64,000 bases of DNA from Pseudomonas viridiflava (GTDB taxonomy: Bacteria; Pseudomonadota; Gammaproteobacteria; Pseudomonadales; Pseudomonadaceae): contig NZ_UUON01000042.1 of the NCBI RefSeq assembly GCF_900590885.1, forward strand, positions 62,001 through 126,000. Direction: 5' to 3'. Position numbers and translations under genes: made by a program. The notes below the pieces were generated by a model that was not told where the DNA came from, made no database searches, and saw nothing but the letters and a program-made list of their open reading frames with translations. Of this stretch, positions 17,155 to 26,311 are shown one piece after another (the first letter of the stretch is position 1; every line of letters starts with the position of its first letter).

Positions 17155-17891
17155 CCGGCCTTGCTGGCCTGCAGCGCGTGGTCCAGGCCGACGATGATCA
17201 GCTTGAGACCAAAGTGGAATTCATCCGTGATGGAAATATCCGACAAGTGCGGTGCGATTTGCACGGTTGCCGGGTATTTGCCCGGGTCCAACTGTTCAAA
17301 GAAGTCGCCCAGCTCAGCACTTGCGTTGTGTGAGTGCTGCCCGGCGGGGCTGAGCTGTCCGGCGAACCCGACCACATAGTGAGCAATGGTCGTGTAGGCG
17401 GAAGCTGCCAGTGGCGGGGTGAAACCGGCTTTCAAAAACATCCCCAGCACACGCTCGCGAAGCTCCAGACCGTTTGGTCCCAGAGGAATTTGCGTCGCCA
17501 GCAGCGGGACGATGTTCGGGTGCGCACTCAACTGCTGATAAAAGCGACTCATGCTCAGCGCACACGCGTCCTGCCAGGCCAAGCCTGCGTAGTCAGTTTC
17601 ATCGCTCAGCAGCCCGCCCAGAAACCTGTCCGCCGCGTAGGCAAAAATCTCGTCCTTACTCTGGAAATGCCGATAGAGCGTCGCGGTGCCGGACCCCAGG
17701 CTGTCTGCCAGCATGCGCATGTTGAAAGCCTGAAACCCCACTGACTCAAGGACTTCCAGCGCCGTGGCGATGATCTTGTCGAAGGAGAGGGACGGGCGCC
17801 CGCGTGCGCCCGTTTTTTGCTCACGCACAGGTTGGTTGCGCCACCACTGAGGGCTACCGGGGGGCACTGGGTTTTGGTCGTCTATGTTCAT
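17151..17891 (-). CDS. TetR-family repressor, likely controller of the hydrolase/monooxygenase operon
   Basis: 246 residues. After a polar N-terminal extension of about 30 residues, the helix-turn-helix lies at about residues 45-85 (ATALEVLESVGFQAFNMR, then LGSGTATLYRHFQSKDEIF). The C-terminal ligand domain resembles the TetR_C_1 (tetracycline-repressor-like) type. It is divergent from the catabolic operon that begins at 18034. A perfect 15-base palindrome covering that operon's promoter is the probable binding site. The inducer would be a substrate or intermediate of the pathway. Confidence 0.85.
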   Translation of the reverse strand: MNIDDQNPVPPGSPQWWRNQPVREQKTGARGRPSLSFDKIIATALEVLESVGFQAFNMRMLADSLGSGTATLYRHFQSKDEIFAYAADRFLGGLLSDETDYAGLAWQDACALSMSRFYQQLSAHPNIVPLLATQIPLGPNGLELRERVLGMFLKAGFTPPLAASAYTTIAHYVVGFAGQLSPAGQHSHNASAELGDFFEQLDPGKYPATVQIAPHLSDISITDEFHFGLKLIIVGLDHALQASKAG

Positions 17892-17975
17892 CGGCTGATC
17901 ATGCTGTTCGGTTGACGGGACTTATAAACCGTTTGGTCATTAAGTGTCGAATGGTTCGCCTCTGGAAAACGCCAG

Positions 17976-18012
17976 TTGACACGCTTAACTTAATTATGGA
18001 TACACTGTATCC
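17976..18012 (+). promoter_or_regulatory. Promoter with overlapping palindromic operator for the plus-strand catabolic operon
   Basis: A perfect -35 hexamer TTGACA lies at 17976-17981. The perfect palindrome GGATACACTGTATCC occupies 17998-18012 and covers the -10 region (best match TACACT at 18001-18006, a 19-base spacer). A repressor bound there would block polymerase. The start codon of the first hydrolase gene is at 18034. Confidence 0.65.
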
Positions 18013-18033
18013 GTAAATTGCAAAAGGCGCTGA

Positions 18034-18897
18034 ATGCTTTGTGGGTTCAGCCATCCCTTCGTCAATCCGTCGAGGCCCGTAATGCCTGATGAACGTTTTT
18101 TCCAGGATGCCCAGTCCCGATTCGTCGTCATCGGGGGCACGCGAGTCCACTACAAGCGAGAGGGCAAAGGGCCGGTCATCGTGCTGTTGCATGGGAGCGG
18201 TTCTTCACTGCACTGCTTCGATAAATTAGTTCCTGCGTTACAGCAAAACTTTGAAGTGGTACGGGTTGACCTTGCGGGGTGCGGATTAAGTGGCGCGATG
18301 CCCGGCAGCGATTATCGGATCGAAGCCTACGTGCGCTTCGTCAAGGCGTTCGTAGAGCGGCTTGGACTGAGCAGGTTTCAACTTGGCGGAAACTCGTTGG
18401 GCGGCAATATCGCCTGGAACTTCGCGTTGGACCATCGAGATAACGTCCAACGGTTGATATTGATGAACGCGACCGGCTACCCGGAAAAGTCATTACCGGC
18501 GGCATTCCATCTGGCCCGCAGCGCCCTCGGAAGACTTGTGTTACGTCGTTTGATGTCGCGGCGTTCGACCGCAAAGAACCTGCGTAAGTTGGTGGGGCCG
18601 CGCACAGTCTTGGAAGAGGCGGTCATTGATCGGGTTTACAGCATGATGAGTATTCCCGCCAACCGGGAAGCGTTTATTCACTTTGCCAATACAGACCAGC
18701 GCGACCGTTCCGCAGACATTGGTAACATCAGAGCCCCCACGTTAGTGCTGCGCGGTGAGCGCGTAGATGGTCAGTATTTTGCGCGGGATATCCCTGGCAG
18801 CCAGGAAGTTGTTATCGCGGGCGTTGGGCGCCTGCTGCCGGAGGAAGCACCGGCGGAGATCGTCAACTCAATAACAGACACGCTGGGTGTCATATGA
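18034..18897 (+). CDS. Alpha/beta hydrolase with catalytic His replaced by Arg
   Basis: 287 residues from the ATG at 18034 (AAAAGG six bases upstream); a second ATG at 18082 also has a usable GAGG. The oxyanion region HGSGSS, the nucleophile elbow GGNSLGG (Ser121) and an acid candidate Asp245 are present. However, the normally invariant GH-LLPEEAP block reads GRLLPEEAP, with Arg266 (CGC at 18829-18831) where the catalytic His is expected. One base change from CAC explains it. It resembles meta-cleavage-product C-C hydrolases. It overlaps the next hydrolase gene by four bases, so the two may work as a pair; this one may be inactive or structural. Confidence 0.8.
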   Translation: MLCGFSHPFVNPSRPVMPDERFFQDAQSRFVVIGGTRVHYKREGKGPVIVLLHGSGSSLHCFDKLVPALQQNFEVVRVDLAGCGLSGAMPGSDYRIEAYVRFVKAFVERLGLSRFQLGGNSLGGNIAWNFALDHRDNVQRLILMNATGYPEKSLPAAFHLARSALGRLVLRRLMSRRSTAKNLRKLVGPRTVLEEAVIDRVYSMMSIPANREAFIHFANTDQRDRSADIGNIRAPTLVLRGERVDGQYFARDIPGSQEVVIAGVGRLLPEEAPAEIVNSITDTLGVI

Positions 18898-19808
18898 AAC
18901 TTGCGCGCCTGTCGTACTTCGTCGCCAAGGGTGAAACCGATGCGTTGAGCCCCGCCGTGCGTTGCCGGTTACAGGGTGATTTCATTGCGTTATCGCAGGG
19001 CATTACGCACTACAGGTTGGCCGGCCCGGTGAATGGCGAAGTGGTGCTTCTGGTCCCCGGCCTGACGATTCCGCTGTTTTACTGGGACAGGTTTTCAACC
19101 TGCCTGCATCAGCAAGGTTTTCGGACACTGGCTTACAGCGCTTACGGCCGTGGCTATTCGGACCGCGTGCAGGGCGCCTATGACGCAGGGTTATTTGTGC
19201 GCCAGTTGCAGGACCTGGTCGGCGCACTCGGGCTGGCGATTGATCATGTGATCGCAACGTCGATGGGCGCGCTGATTGCGATGACGCTGTTAACCGAGCA
19301 CGGGTTTAGACCGAAAACGCTGACGTTGGTCGGGCCGGCCGGGCTTACCGGTAAAACAGCGCTCGCCGCGCGTATTGCAAAAGTCCCGGTGATTGCCGAA
19401 GTGTTCGGGCGGCACCTGGCCCGACAGTCGATTCTTTCGCATATACGGCACAACGTTAACACTGAGGCAGACGCGCAGTACCTCAACGCGATGATTCGTG
19501 ACGCATTGAACTATGCAGGCACCATGTATTCATTGCTTTCAACATTGCGACACTTCCCGTTAACCGCGCAGCAGACACTATTTGATAAAACCAGAGCGCT
19601 CGAAATACCTACGTTATTAGTGTGGGGAGAGGACGACAACATCACCCCGGTTAATCACATGCCACACGCCCAGGTATTGCTCAAGCCCGAAGCGGCATTG
19701 GTAATCAAGGCGTGTGGCCATATGGCGCCGCTGGAACGCGCCGAACAACTGTCCGGGATAGTTTCAACGTTTTTAAACAACCGCCGTTTACCCCGTCGCC
19801 TTATATAA
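18894..19808 (+). CDS. Alpha/beta hydrolase with intact catalytic triad
   Basis: 304 residues, start ATG overlapping the previous stop (ATGA). The nucleophile elbow ATSMGA gives Ser123 (Ala replaces the first Gly of GxSxG), the acid is Asp247 or Asp248 in WGEDDNITP, and the base is His276 in CGHMAPLERA. A cap domain lies at about residues 150-225. It is a candidate for hydrolysing a C-C bond in a ring-cleavage product or an ester bond. It is translationally coupled to the first hydrolase and followed 63 bases later by the FAD monooxygenase. Confidence 0.85.
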   Translation: MKLARLSYFVAKGETDALSPAVRCRLQGDFIALSQGITHYRLAGPVNGEVVLLVPGLTIPLFYWDRFSTCLHQQGFRTLAYSAYGRGYSDRVQGAYDAGLFVRQLQDLVGALGLAIDHVIATSMGALIAMTLLTEHGFRPKTLTLVGPAGLTGKTALAARIAKVPVIAEVFGRHLARQSILSHIRHNVNTEADAQYLNAMIRDALNYAGTMYSLLSTLRHFPLTAQQTLFDKTRALEIPTLLVWGEDDNITPVNHMPHAQVLLKPEAALVIKACGHMAPLERAEQLSGIVSTFLNNRRLPRRLI

Positions 19809-19871
19809 AACCCGAGTAAGCGCCTGGAGAGTGGGCGGCCGGGATCTTTTTAATTACTGGACGTTTTTACC

Positions 19872-21500
19872 ATGAACGTAATTCAACGTGTCAGCAGCAC
19901 CGTGACCGATGTACTTATTATTGGTGCCGGCCCTACCGGACTTACACTGGCCTGCGAGTTGGCCCGCCGCGGTATTAAATGCCGCATCATTGAAAAGTCT
20001 CCCAGACCTTTTAACGGTTCGCGTGGCAAAGGTATTCAGCCGCGTACGCTGGAAGTATTCAATAACCTGGGAGTGGCGCACGCCATCCTGCGAGCCGGCG
20101 CCAGTTACCCGTTGATGAAACTGCATCTGCCGCTCATCGGGATTGAGTGGGCGATGATCAAACACCGCAAGCAAACCCCCGATGTGCCCTTTCCCAATAC
20201 CTGCCTGATTCCGCAATGGCGCACCGAAGAGATCCTGCGCGCGCGGTTGCTGGAACTCGGTGGGTCAGTCGAATGGGCGACCGAAGCCCATGGCCTTACC
20301 CAGGACGCAGAAGGGGTGGACGTCCCGGTGGTGTGCAACGGCATCAACAGCACGATCCGTGCACGCTACGTTGTGGGTGCCGATGGCGGCCGCAGCTTTG
20401 TGCGCAAACAATTGGGTGTGCAGTTTGCCGGAACCACCTCCCAGGAGGGTCGGATGATCGTGGGGGATGTGCAGGTCGAGGGGCTGGGTCGAAATAACTG
20501 GCATGTCTGGCCCTCGCTGCGTAACGGGATGGTTGGCTTGTGCCCGCTGCCCCACACCCATCTATTCCAGATCATGCTCAGGGTGCATCCCTCCGAGCAG
20601 GACCCCGAGTTGTCGGAGCGCTCGATTCAAGAGCGCTGGTTGGCGATTACCGGCAATAAGACGATTCGCCTTCACAGTCCCGAATGGCTGTCGCTGTTCA
20701 GGCCGAATGTCCGGCTGGTTGAAAAGTACCGGGTGGGCCGTGCCCTGCTGGCGGGTGATGCCGCGCATGTGCATACCCCGGCAGGCGCGCAGGGGCTGAA
20801 TACCGGCGTGCAGGATGCCTGCAACCTGGGCTGGAAACTGGCCCTCGTCCTGCAGGGGGCCTGTGAAGCACTGCTGGATACTTATCAGGAAGAACGCATG
20901 CCCGTGGCGGCAGCCGTGTTGGAAATATCCAGCGAACTGTTTGGCTCGGTCAGCAGTGTGCGCCTTCCGAAATTCACTCGCGGTGACGTGGAGCGCCAAT
21001 TGCAAATCAACTACCGCGAAAGCTCCTTGAGTCAGGGCGGCGCGGCAGACCGAACGCCACTGCTGGCCGCCGGGGACAGAGCCCCGGATGCTCCTTGCTC
21101 CAGTCGCCGAACCGGCAGCACCACGTTGTTTGATGTGTTCAGAGGTACTCACTTTACGGTGTTGGCCTTTGGTGAAAAGGCGATTGAAGCGGCGCGAAAC
21201 CTTAACGTTGTCGAGGGTCTGGTGAGAGTCGTCGCCATTCGCCCGCACCTTATCGCCAATGATGAGGCGTATGACTTGGCCGACGACCGACTGCATGCGC
21301 GCATGGCTTACGGCATAGGCAGCACTGAAAATGTCACGGTGCTGGTGCGCCCTGACGGTTACATCGCCAGGGTTTGCACCTACAACTGGAAGGCCAGCAC
21401 CGAAGGTTACTTTTCCGAGATCGGCTGTTCAACGCTCACCGGTTTGCAACAGGCCGGTTCAGGGCCGTCACTGCTTGACCGTATGAGCACTGGGGCCTGA
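19872..21500 (+). CDS. FAD-dependent aromatic-ring monooxygenase (PHBH fold)
   Basis: 542 residues. The dinucleotide motif GAGPTG is at residues 18-23, the class A hydroxylase DG-type motif VGADGGRSFVRKQ near 168, and the second FAD motif GDAAHVHTPAGAQG near 295. A C-terminal thioredoxin-like domain of about 130 residues follows. This layout is that of phenol-hydroxylase and MhpA/PgaE-type enzymes, which use NADPH and O2 to hydroxylate a phenolic ring. Its neighbours (two hydrolases, a carrier and DUF1302/1329 outer-envelope proteins) point to catabolism of a hydrophobic aromatic compound. Substrate unknown. Confidence 0.88.
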   Translation: MNVIQRVSSTVTDVLIIGAGPTGLTLACELARRGIKCRIIEKSPRPFNGSRGKGIQPRTLEVFNNLGVAHAILRAGASYPLMKLHLPLIGIEWAMIKHRKQTPDVPFPNTCLIPQWRTEEILRARLLELGGSVEWATEAHGLTQDAEGVDVPVVCNGINSTIRARYVVGADGGRSFVRKQLGVQFAGTTSQEGRMIVGDVQVEGLGRNNWHVWPSLRNGMVGLCPLPHTHLFQIMLRVHPSEQDPELSERSIQERWLAITGNKTIRLHSPEWLSLFRPNVRLVEKYRVGRALLAGDAAHVHTPAGAQGLNTGVQDACNLGWKLALVLQGACEALLDTYQEERMPVAAAVLEISSELFGSVSSVRLPKFTRGDVERQLQINYRESSLSQGGAADRTPLLAAGDRAPDAPCSSRRTGSTTLFDVFRGTHFTVLAFGEKAIEAARNLNVVEGLVRVVAIRPHLIANDEAYDLADDRLHARMAYGIGSTENVTVLVRPDGYIARVCTYNWKASTEGYFSEIGCSTLTGLQQAGSGPSLLDRMSTGA

Positions 21501-21510
21501 GGAATTGAAC

Positions 21511-22893
21511 GTGACCAAATCAGCGGCTGTGACGCTTTTGTACGCGCTCCTTATCGGCTTGTTGCTCGCACTTGGCACGCTCGAATTACCCGGCGAGGTC
21601 CCGGTGCGGGTGATACAGGCAGCGTTGGTCATCGCCTTTACCCTGTGTGCCTGGGCCTTTGGGTTGTTGGCCGAGCCGCTGCCCACGCTGGCGTTTTTCC
21701 TGTTGGTGGTGCTGTTTGGTATTGCCCCTGCCAACGTGGTGTTTTCCGGTTTCAGCTCCACCGCGTGGTGGCTGGTTTTCGGCGGAAGCGTACTCGGCGC
21801 GGCGATTAACACCACCGGGCTGGGGGGGCGCATCGCTGCCGGTGCCTTCAGGGGCAATCAGCGTACGTACAACAGTTATCTGTGGCGCGTGGCCCTGCTG
21901 TGTGTGGTGTTGGCGTTTCTGATGCCCTCGACCACGGGGCGCATCCTTTTGCTGACACCCATCGTGATGGCGCTGGCCAGAGAGCTCGGTTATGCACCCG
22001 GGTCCAATGGGCATACCGGTCTGGTACTGACGGTGGCCGCCTGCAGCTACATGCCACCGACCAGTATCCTCCCGGCCAATTTGCCCAACAGCGTACTGCT
22101 CGGCGCGGCTGAGTCCATGTATGGGATTCACCTGGCGTACGCGCCTTACTTGCTTGCGCACTTTCCCGTGCTGGGGCTGGCCAAGGCCGGGCTGATCGTC
22201 GTGATGATCGCCAGGCTGTTCCCAGAGCGCCGGCCATGCCTGCCGGTGGCACGCACGCAGAGTGCGCCGCTGACGGTGCCGGAGCGCAATTTGCTCTGGG
22301 TATTGGGGCTATCGGTGCTGTTGTTCATGACTGACTTCATTCATGGCGTATCACCCGCCTGGGTGTCGTTGGGCGCTGCGCTGGTATGCCTGTGGCCGGC
22401 GATGAACATCCTGAGCGTCAAGGCGTTCACCGAAGGCGTGCATGTGACGCCGCTGATTTTTGTCGCAGGCTTTTTGGGCCTTGGTGCGGTAGTCGCGGAC
22501 AGCGGTATTGGACTCATGTTGGGCCGCACCTTGCTGGGTTGGGCCCACCTGAGCCCTGAACATCCGGCCGTGGCGGTGGGTGTTATCACCGCCATCAGCA
22601 CGGTAATCGGCCTGGTGACGACCTTGCCCAGCCTGCCGGCGGTATTGACCCCTCTGGCTGGGGAGTTTGCTGGCGCAAGCGGGCTGAGCCTGCCCTCGAC
22701 GCTGATGCTGCAAGTGCCGGTCTTTGGGCTGTTGATCTTTCCCTATCAGTGCCCGCCGATTGTGCTGGCCATGACGATGGGGCACGTCAGCCTGAAGCAG
22801 GCCACCGGGCTGTTTTTACGGGTGTCACTGATGACCGTGCTGGTTTTGTTTCCACTGGATTATGTGTGGTGGAAAACCCTCGGCCTGCTCTGA
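21511..22893 (+). CDS. SLC13/DASS-type carboxylate carrier
   Basis: 460 residues starting at GTG 21511, with GAGGAA placed six bases upstream (a TTG at 21505 would lie on top of that site). About eleven hydrophobic segments; signature-like pieces include STAWWLVFGGSVLGAAI, MPSTTGRILLLTPIV and a second half with TTLPSLPAVLTPLAG. The fold fits sodium-coupled anion transporters for dicarboxylates or aromatic acids. It follows the monooxygenase gene by ten bases and probably imports the pathway's acidic substrate. An ArsB/NhaD-type carrier is less likely. Confidence 0.8.
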   Translation: MTKSAAVTLLYALLIGLLLALGTLELPGEVPVRVIQAALVIAFTLCAWAFGLLAEPLPTLAFFLLVVLFGIAPANVVFSGFSSTAWWLVFGGSVLGAAINTTGLGGRIAAGAFRGNQRTYNSYLWRVALLCVVLAFLMPSTTGRILLLTPIVMALARELGYAPGSNGHTGLVLTVAACSYMPPTSILPANLPNSVLLGAAESMYGIHLAYAPYLLAHFPVLGLAKAGLIVVMIARLFPERRPCLPVARTQSAPLTVPERNLLWVLGLSVLLFMTDFIHGVSPAWVSLGAALVCLWPAMNILSVKAFTEGVHVTPLIFVAGFLGLGAVVADSGIGLMLGRTLLGWAHLSPEHPAVAVGVITAISTVIGLVTTLPSLPAVLTPLAGEFAGASGLSLPSTLMLQVPVFGLLIFPYQCPPIVLAMTMGHVSLKQATGLFLRVSLMTVLVLFPLDYVWWKTLGLL

Positions 22894-23037
22894 ACAACAC
22901 GCCGCTCTGTTGCACCGAATGCTGTCGATACACCCACTCCGTCATACCCTCGAAAGCTGACGAGCAGGAACGGCTGTACCCGCAAAACCCGACACACGCG
23001 TAACGAACCAAAACAACAACAAGAGGTAGTCAACGCA

Positions 23038-24900
23038 ATGAACACTAAAACTCCCCCCTGGCATCGAGCGGCCTTGCCGCTGACCATCAGCTTCGCTGCA
23101 GGCCTGCAGAGCCTTCCGGCGTTGGCCGTGTCGTTCAATATGGGCGAGATCGAAGGGCAGTTCGACTCAAGCTTGTCGGTGGGCGCCGGCTGGTCTACCA
23201 GTGACCGAGACGCCAAGCTGCTCAATAGCGCCAGCGCCGACGATGGCCGCCGCAACTTCAAAAAAGGCGAGACCTTCTCCAAGGTGTTCAAGGGCGTGCA
23301 CGACCTGGAACTCAAGTACGGCGATTCGGGTGTGTTCGTGCGTGGCAAGTACTGGTACGACTTTGAACTCAATGACGAACATCGTCTGTTCAAGGACATC
23401 GACGACACCAACCGCAAGGAAGGCGCGAAGTCTGCCGGCGCAGAAATTCTCGATGCGTTTGTCTATCACAACTACATGATTCGCGATCTGCCGGGCACCG
23501 TTCGCCTCGGCAAACAAGTGGTGAGCTGGGGCGAAAGCACATTCATCTCGGGCGGCATCAACAGCATCAACCCGGTAGATGTCGCCTCTTTTCGACGGCC
23601 CGGCGCCGAGATCAAGGAAGGGCTGATCCCGGTCAATATGTTTTACCTGTCGCAGAACCTGACCGAGAACGTCTCTGCCGAGGCGTTTTACCAACTGGAA
23701 TGGGACCAGACAGTGCTCGATAACTGCGGGACGTTTTTCTCGCAGATCGACGTGATGGCCGACGGTTGTGGCGGCTTGTTTGCCGGGCCAGACCTTACAG
23801 GCAGTGCCGCGGCCAAAGCCGCGTTGAAACCCTTTGGGATCAATATGACATCCGAGGGCATTGAGATGCCGCGTTCCGGTGATCGCGATGCCCGCGACGG
23901 CGGTCAGTGGGGCGCGGCGTTGCACTGGTTCGCGCCTGAGCTGGACAGCGAGTTCGGTGCCTATTTCATGAACTACCACAGCCGCCAGGCGTATTTCAGC
24001 GTGGCAGGCGGCGCGCACATGGCTGACACGGGGTTCGCTCAAAGCCTGTGCGGCAATCTGGGGATCGGGGCGGGCGGCTGTGGGGCGTTTCTCTCGAGTG
24101 ACAGTGGGCAGAGCCTTGCCCAGGGCTACCGGCTGGGCAGTTCCCACTACTATGCCGAATACCCCGAAGACATCCGCCTGTATGGCTTGAGCTTCAGCAC
24201 CAGTTTGTCCACGGGCACCACGCTGTCCGGCGAGATCAGCTACCGCCCGAACATGCCGATTCAAATCAACGCAGTGGACCTTGTAACGGCGGTGGTTGGC
24301 GAGTCAAGCCTGACCCCGGTGCTGTCCTCGGGCGCCGTTTCGTTGACCAATAATGCAGTGATCACCGGCTACCGGCGTAAAGAAGTGACCCAAGCCCAGG
24401 TCACCGCCACGCACTTTTTCGACCAGGTATTGGGCGCCGAGCGCCTGACATTGGTCGGCGAAGTCGGGGTTACGCATATCGCCGGCCTGGAGGGCAAAGG
24501 GGGCCTGCGTTATGGCCGCAGCACGTCGTACGGGCAGGGCGCGCTTGCCGATAACAGCCTGTGCACCGGGACCACCAACACCGAAGCCCCGCAAAACTGT
24601 GACAACAATGGTTTCGCCACACCGACCTCCTGGGGTTACCGGGTGCGCGCGGCGCTGGACTACAACGATGTGATCCCCGGCGTGGCCTTGCGGCCCAACC
24701 TTGCCTGGTCCCATGACGTCTCCGGCTACGGCCCCGAACCCGGTTTCAACGAAGGCTCGAAGGCGATCAGCCTGGGCCTGGATGCCACCTACCTCAACAC
24801 CTATAACGCCAGCCTGTCGTACACCAACTATTTCGGTGGCGCCTACAACGTAAACGTGGACCGCGACTTCCTGGCGCTGAGCTTTGGCGTTTCTTTCTGA
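23038..24900 (+). CDS. DUF1302 outer membrane protein
   Basis: 620 residues with a signal peptide cleaved near residue 30 (ALA|VS). The N-terminal block EIEGQFDSSLSVGAGW and the KGETFSKVFKGVHDLELKYG region are hallmarks of DUF1302. The rest is predicted beta-rich with many aromatic-bounded strands and ends in GVSF, the usual barrel C-terminus. Four or more cysteines lie in predicted loops. DUF1302 and DUF1329 genes travel together in pseudomonads, often beside genes for steroid or other hydrophobic substrate degradation, and probably form an envelope uptake system. It is 144 bases after the carrier and has AGAGG before its ATG. Confidence 0.88.
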   Translation: MNTKTPPWHRAALPLTISFAAGLQSLPALAVSFNMGEIEGQFDSSLSVGAGWSTSDRDAKLLNSASADDGRRNFKKGETFSKVFKGVHDLELKYGDSGVFVRGKYWYDFELNDEHRLFKDIDDTNRKEGAKSAGAEILDAFVYHNYMIRDLPGTVRLGKQVVSWGESTFISGGINSINPVDVASFRRPGAEIKEGLIPVNMFYLSQNLTENVSAEAFYQLEWDQTVLDNCGTFFSQIDVMADGCGGLFAGPDLTGSAAAKAALKPFGINMTSEGIEMPRSGDRDARDGGQWGAALHWFAPELDSEFGAYFMNYHSRQAYFSVAGGAHMADTGFAQSLCGNLGIGAGGCGAFLSSDSGQSLAQGYRLGSSHYYAEYPEDIRLYGLSFSTSLSTGTTLSGEISYRPNMPIQINAVDLVTAVVGESSLTPVLSSGAVSLTNNAVITGYRRKEVTQAQVTATHFFDQVLGAERLTLVGEVGVTHIAGLEGKGGLRYGRSTSYGQGALADNSLCTGTTNTEAPQNCDNNGFATPTSWGYRVRAALDYNDVIPGVALRPNLAWSHDVSGYGPEPGFNEGSKAISLGLDATYLNTYNASLSYTNYFGGAYNVNVDRDFLALSFGVSF

Positions 24901-24912
24901 GTGGAGATAACA

Positions 24913-26268
24913 ATGAAAACATCCCATGTGTTATTCGGCGCGTTCAGCCTGATGGCCGCTGCCGCACACGGCGCCGTACCCGCCAGCGAAGCCGCCAAAC
25001 TCAACAGCAGTCTCACGCCGGTCGGCGCCCAGCGTGCCGGCAATGCAGACGGCAGCATCCCGGCCTGGACCGGTGGCCTGCCCCAGGGCGCCGGCACAGT
25101 CGACAAGTCCGGCGCGCTGTCTGATCCATTTGCCACCGACAAACCGTTGTTCACCATCACGGCAAAGAACGTCGCCCAGTACCAAGGCAAGCTGAGCGAC
25201 GGTGAAATGGCCATGCTCAAGCGTTATCCGGACAGCTACCACATCACGGTTTACCCCACTCACCGTAGCGTCAACCTGCCCGAAAAAGTGACCGCGGCGA
25301 TTGCGCGCAATGCGCTGCATACCCAGTTGATTTCCGAGGGTAATGGCCTGGAAAACTACGAGATGGGCACGCCTTTCCCGATTCCGCAAAATGGCCTCGA
25401 AGTGCTGTGGAACCATATCGGCCGTTATCGTGGCGGCAGTGCCCATCGCAGCCATGTGCAGGCCACACCGTTGGCCGACGGGACCTTTGTGCCGGTGTAC
25501 TTCAACCAGCAGTTTGTCTACCGCGAACAGATGAAGGATTTCGACCCGAAGAACCCCGGCAATGTGCTGTTCTATTACAAGCAATTGGTCACGGCGCCCG
25601 CACGCCTGGCAGGGGATGTAGTGCTGGTGCACGAACCGCTCGACCAGGTTAAAACGCCGCGCATGGCCTGGATCTACAGCGCGGGCCAACGCCGCGTGCG
25701 CCGTGCCCCGCAGATCGCCTACGACGGGCCTTACCCGGCCTCCGATGGCCAGCGCGTTGCGGACAACCTGGACATGTTCAACGGCGCCCCTGACCGCTAT
25801 GACTGGAAGCTTGTGGGCAAGAAAGAACTCTACATTCCTTACAACAGTTACAAGCTTGAATCGCCCCAGTACACCTATGCCGACGTGGTCAAGCCCGGGC
25901 ATGTCAATTCAGACCTGACCCGCTATGAACTGCACCGCGTGTGGGTAGTGGAAGCCACCTTGAAAGCCGACCAGCGGCATATATATGCCAAGCGAGTGCT
26001 GTATTTCGACGAAGACTCCTGGCAGATCGCACTCGCCGACCACTACGACGCGCACAACACGTTGTGGCGAGTGTCCGAAGGCTATGTGACCCCGCGCTAT
26101 GACAGGCAACTGCCGTGGCTTGGTGTGGAGGCGGTGTATGACCTGATCAACGGGCGCTACATCGTTTCAGGCATGCGTAACGAAGAAAAAGAGCCGATTG
26201 AATTCGGTTTCTCGGCAGTGTCCGCCGAATTCACCCCCACCGCGTTGCGCAACACCGGGGTGCGCTGA
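24913..26268 (+). CDS. DUF1329 periplasmic/outer membrane protein
   Basis: 451 residues from ATG 24913, with GGAG seven bases upstream (an in-frame GTG at 24901 overlaps that site). The signal peptide ends near residue 21. Family markers are LTPVGAQRAGNADGSIPAWTGG at the N-terminus, TVYPTHRSV and the Tyr/Trp-rich block RVLYFDEDSWQIALADHYD. The fold is LolB/LolA-like, suggesting carriage of a lipid or hydrophobic ligand across the periplasm. It starts 12 bases after DUF1302 and is the last gene of the plus-strand operon. Exact function is unknown for the family. Confidence 0.88.
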   Translation: MKTSHVLFGAFSLMAAAAHGAVPASEAAKLNSSLTPVGAQRAGNADGSIPAWTGGLPQGAGTVDKSGALSDPFATDKPLFTITAKNVAQYQGKLSDGEMAMLKRYPDSYHITVYPTHRSVNLPEKVTAAIARNALHTQLISEGNGLENYEMGTPFPIPQNGLEVLWNHIGRYRGGSAHRSHVQATPLADGTFVPVYFNQQFVYREQMKDFDPKNPGNVLFYYKQLVTAPARLAGDVVLVHEPLDQVKTPRMAWIYSAGQRRVRRAPQIAYDGPYPASDGQRVADNLDMFNGAPDRYDWKLVGKKELYIPYNSYKLESPQYTYADVVKPGHVNSDLTRYELHRVWVVEATLKADQRHIYAKRVLYFDEDSWQIALADHYDAHNTLWRVSEGYVTPRYDRQLPWLGVEAVYDLINGRYIVSGMRNEEKEPIEFGFSAVSAEFTPTALRNTGVR

Positions 26269-26279
26269 CAGGTGCCTGG

Positions 26280-26297
26280 GCCGCCATTACCGGCGGC
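26280..26297. terminator. Hairpin between the convergent DUF1329 and AraC genes
   Basis: GCCGCC, loop ATTACC, GGCGGC in the 43-base gap between the two stop codons. There is no clear T run, so termination is only likely from its position. Confidence 0.45.
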
Positions 26298-26311
26298 TCG
26301 ACCGGCGAGGG

